The notes under the pieces were generated by a model that worked only from the letters and a program-made list of their open reading frames with translations, was not told the origin of the DNA and ran no database searches. The position numbers were made by a program, and so were the translations under genes. A stretch of DNA of 7,945 nt from Ruminiclostridium sp. (GTDB lineage: Bacteria; Bacillota_A; Clostridia; Oscillospirales; Ruminococcaceae): contig JAFZOA010000174.1 of the NCBI GenBank assembly GCA_017550775.1, positions 1 through 7,945 of the forward strand, given 5' to 3'. Shown piece after piece: positions 6,275 through 7,945 of the stretch; within the stretch, counting starts at the first letter, position 1, and each line of letters begins with the position of its first letter.

Positions 6275-7945
6275 TTGAACGAGCATGATGAAAAAGAGTA
6301 TAACGATATAGACAGTCTCGCCGCTTATCTACATAGCGGTAAAGCGCAGGAAGAGGCATCAGCCGGGGAACGCGCGGAAATGGGACTTCCCCCCGAGCCG
6401 GAGGGATCCGTCGGCGGAAATGAGCTTGAAGGTGTTCTTTTCTCTATCGGCGGACGAAAGAGACAAATGACCGACTCCGCTCTTATCGACATGGACGACA
6501 CCGACCCGTATTCGGACGATGAAGACGAGCCGGACAAGCGCGCCGTTTCAGTCAAAAAAACAGTCGATCCGTCGATACCCGCCAATCCGTTCAGCAGAGC
6601 TTCCGCAGGCCAGCCGCCTGTCGTCAGAACATCTCGCTCCGTAAAACGTACCGGCAGGAACACTTCGATAGTCGAAAAAGCGAAGAACAAGTTTTCATCC
6701 ATGGTCTCCGACGCAAAGAGCAGGCGTGATACAAGAAAAGATATCCCCGACGATGAAGATACCGATATTGACGAGACAGCAGTAAAGACAGTACCGGAAA
6801 GACCCGTAAAAAAAGAAAGACCGCGTACCGTGACCGAAGCTCCCGCTGTAACGGAGAGACGTCCGTCGAGAAACAGACAGGAGATCGCGGATACTTCCGT
6901 GAACACCGCTTCTTCCGCTCCGGACGGAGAGATCCCGGCGCTTGCCGCAAGCCTTTCCGCCGCTCTCGGAGAAAAGGCTGCCGAAATAGTCGAGCAGAAT
7001 CGCGGCGCTCTTCCGCCGGAGGATACCCCCGAGATATACGATGTCGAGGAGGGAAGCTACGAGGAGGAGGAGTTCGACAATACCGCCACCCGCCTTATGA
7101 ACGCAGTCAACGACCCGCAGGAGAGAAGCGTTTCCATGCGTGACGACGTTGAAGCCGAGGAGGAAGACCGGCGTGCCGAGCGCCTTATGGCCGCACGCAT
7201 GAGGCTCAACTACGAGCGTCAGAAGCAGAGCACCCGTACTCTCGCCTATATCCTGATAGCACTGCTGCTCTGCGCGGCGATACTCGGAGCGGCGGCTTAC
7301 GCTTCCACCTACATCGTAAAATGGGCGCTTGACTTTACCGGAGTAGCTTCCGCAGACTTCAAGATAGACGTGACCATTCCGGATGACGCGAATATCGAGA
7401 CTGTCGCGGCGATACTTTCCGAGAACAACATCATCAATGACGCAAAATTCTTCAAAATGTACGCCGACTTCGCGGACAAACTAAAAGGCGAGGAAGGAAA
7501 GAAGGACTTTATCGCGGGCAAATACACCGTAAGCTCAACCATGTCATACAGCACCCTGCTCTCAATGATGAGAACGAAAGTAAACCAGCAGAAAACTGTG
7601 GATATCCGCATTGTCGAGGGTATGACTGCGCATGAGATAGGTCAGCTTCTCGAGGACAACTTTGTCTGCTTCGCGGAGGACTTCGAGAAGTACTATCGCA
7701 ATATCCAGAACAAGTACGACTTTGAACGCCGCGTCAAAGAAAATCCCCTCAAATACAACCAGCTCGAAGGTTACCTGTTCCCCGATACCTACCAGTTCTA
7801 CGTCGTGAACTCCATTGAGAACGGCGGAAAGCCGGAGAAAGGTCAGACAGTCGAGGAAGCCTACGAGATAATGAAGAAGGAATCCGAGGAGAACGCTCTC
7901 GAAGTCGCAAAGAAGATGTACTCCAACTTCAACAGCAAGATCACC
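6275..7945 (+). CDS. mltG: Endolytic murein transglycosylase MltG (YceG-like), partial, with long cytoplasmic N terminus
   Basis: MltG is a membrane-anchored lytic transglycosylase that cuts nascent peptidoglycan strands and works with elongation machinery. The frame opens at TTG 6275 and is still open at the right edge (557 codons). Residues 1-320 are predicted cytoplasmic and disordered: highly charged, rich in Asp, Glu, Lys, Arg, Ser, Thr and Pro, with acidic runs near 72-87 and 257-267 and a basic patch near 120-155. A charged helical stretch (about 290-318) leads into one membrane segment, about 323-348. The extracellular part has a LysM-like subdomain (about 362-440), IVEGMT (446-451) and the family hallmark LEGYLFPDTYQFY (497-509). 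The catalytic Glu region (ASIIEKE-like in E. coli) lies past the edge. Most MltG proteins have far shorter cytoplasmic tails. Following MTHFS by 34 nt without a terminator, it is probably in the same operon. Confidence 0.92.
   Translation, partial: MNEHDEKEYNDIDSLAAYLHSGKAQEEASAGERAEMGLPPEPEGSVGGNELEGVLFSIGGRKRQMTDSALIDMDDTDPYSDDEDEPDKRAVSVKKTVDPSIPANPFSRASAGQPPVVRTSRSVKRTGRNTSIVEKAKNKFSSMVSDAKSRRDTRKDIPDDEDTDIDETAVKTVPERPVKKERPRTVTEAPAVTERRPSRNRQEIADTSVNTASSAPDGEIPALAASLSAALGEKAAEIVEQNRGALPPEDTPEIYDVEEGSYEEEEFDNTATRLMNAVNDPQERSVSMRDDVEAEEEDRRAERLMAARMRLNYERQKQSTRTLAYILIALLLCAAILGAAAYASTYIVKWALDFTGVASADFKIDVTIPDDANIETVAAILSENNIINDAKFFKMYADFADKLKGEEGKKDFIAGKYTVSSTMSYSTLLSMMRTKVNQQKTVDIRIVEGMTAHEIGQLLEDNFVCFAEDFEKYYRNIQNKYDFERRVKENPLKYNQLEGYLFPDTYQFYVVNSIENGGKPEKGQTVEEAYEIMKKESEENALEVAKKMYSNFNSKIT

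Noticed and set aside
6285..6311. Mini-ORF starting ATGATG just after the mltG TTG (MMKKSITI)
   Set aside because: It is eight codons long and out of frame with mltG. The ribosome binding site is well spaced for TTG 6275 and too far from this ATG, so it is probably fortuitous.
6325..6906. A 193-codon antisense open frame under the start of mltG
   Set aside because: Ser/Phe/Leu-rich antisense translation of an Asp/Glu/Lys-rich coding region, with no ribosome binding site evidence. The sense frame has a strong GGAGGTG site and a recognisable domain downstream.

Overview
The window carries two back-to-back groups of housekeeping genes on a bacterial chromosome, and I recognise every gene in it. 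The gene order remA-gmk-priA-def is typical of Firmicutes. Together with GC-leaning codon use, mixed ATG/GTG/TTG starts backed by strong AGGAGG-like ribosome binding sites, and consensus sigma-A promoters, it suggests a member of class Clostridia, probably Oscillospiraceae/Ruminococcaceae. That placement is inference. I see no rRNA, tRNA, CRISPR array, insertion sequence, prophage or toxin-antitoxin module.

Left half, minus strand (read from about 4283 down to 1): maf (nucleotide pyrophosphatase), then remA (RemA/DUF370 regulator), gmk (guanylate kinase), priA (replication-restart helicase) and the first 96 codons of def (peptide deformylase, cut by the window edge). maf has its own consensus promoter. 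A second promoter, whose -35 box overlaps the maf stop codon, serves remA and probably the genes after it. gmk and priA overlap as ATGA. The rpoZ and coaBC genes that sit between gmk and priA in Bacillus are absent here.

Centre (4225-4484): a divergent control region with one maf promoter and two tandem promoters facing right. All have 17-bp spacers, and an 8-bp direct repeat with a 22-bp period lies between the two rightward promoters.

Right half, plus strand: tmk (thymidylate kinase), a DJ-1/PfpI-family protein, 5-formyltetrahydrofolate cyclo-ligase, and mltG (endolytic murein transglycosylase), which runs off the right edge before its catalytic region. Gaps are short (21 and 34 nt) or negative (8-bp overlap), and no terminator is visible, so they look like one operon. 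It joins dTMP phosphorylation, folate recycling, protein or metabolite damage control, and cell-wall growth.

I found no convincing new system. The points most worth checking are an Asp-to-Ala change in the DR motif of thymidylate kinase, a charged cytoplasmic extension of about 320 residues on MltG, a PriA with DEEG in place of DEEH, and the absence of rpoZ from its usual place.
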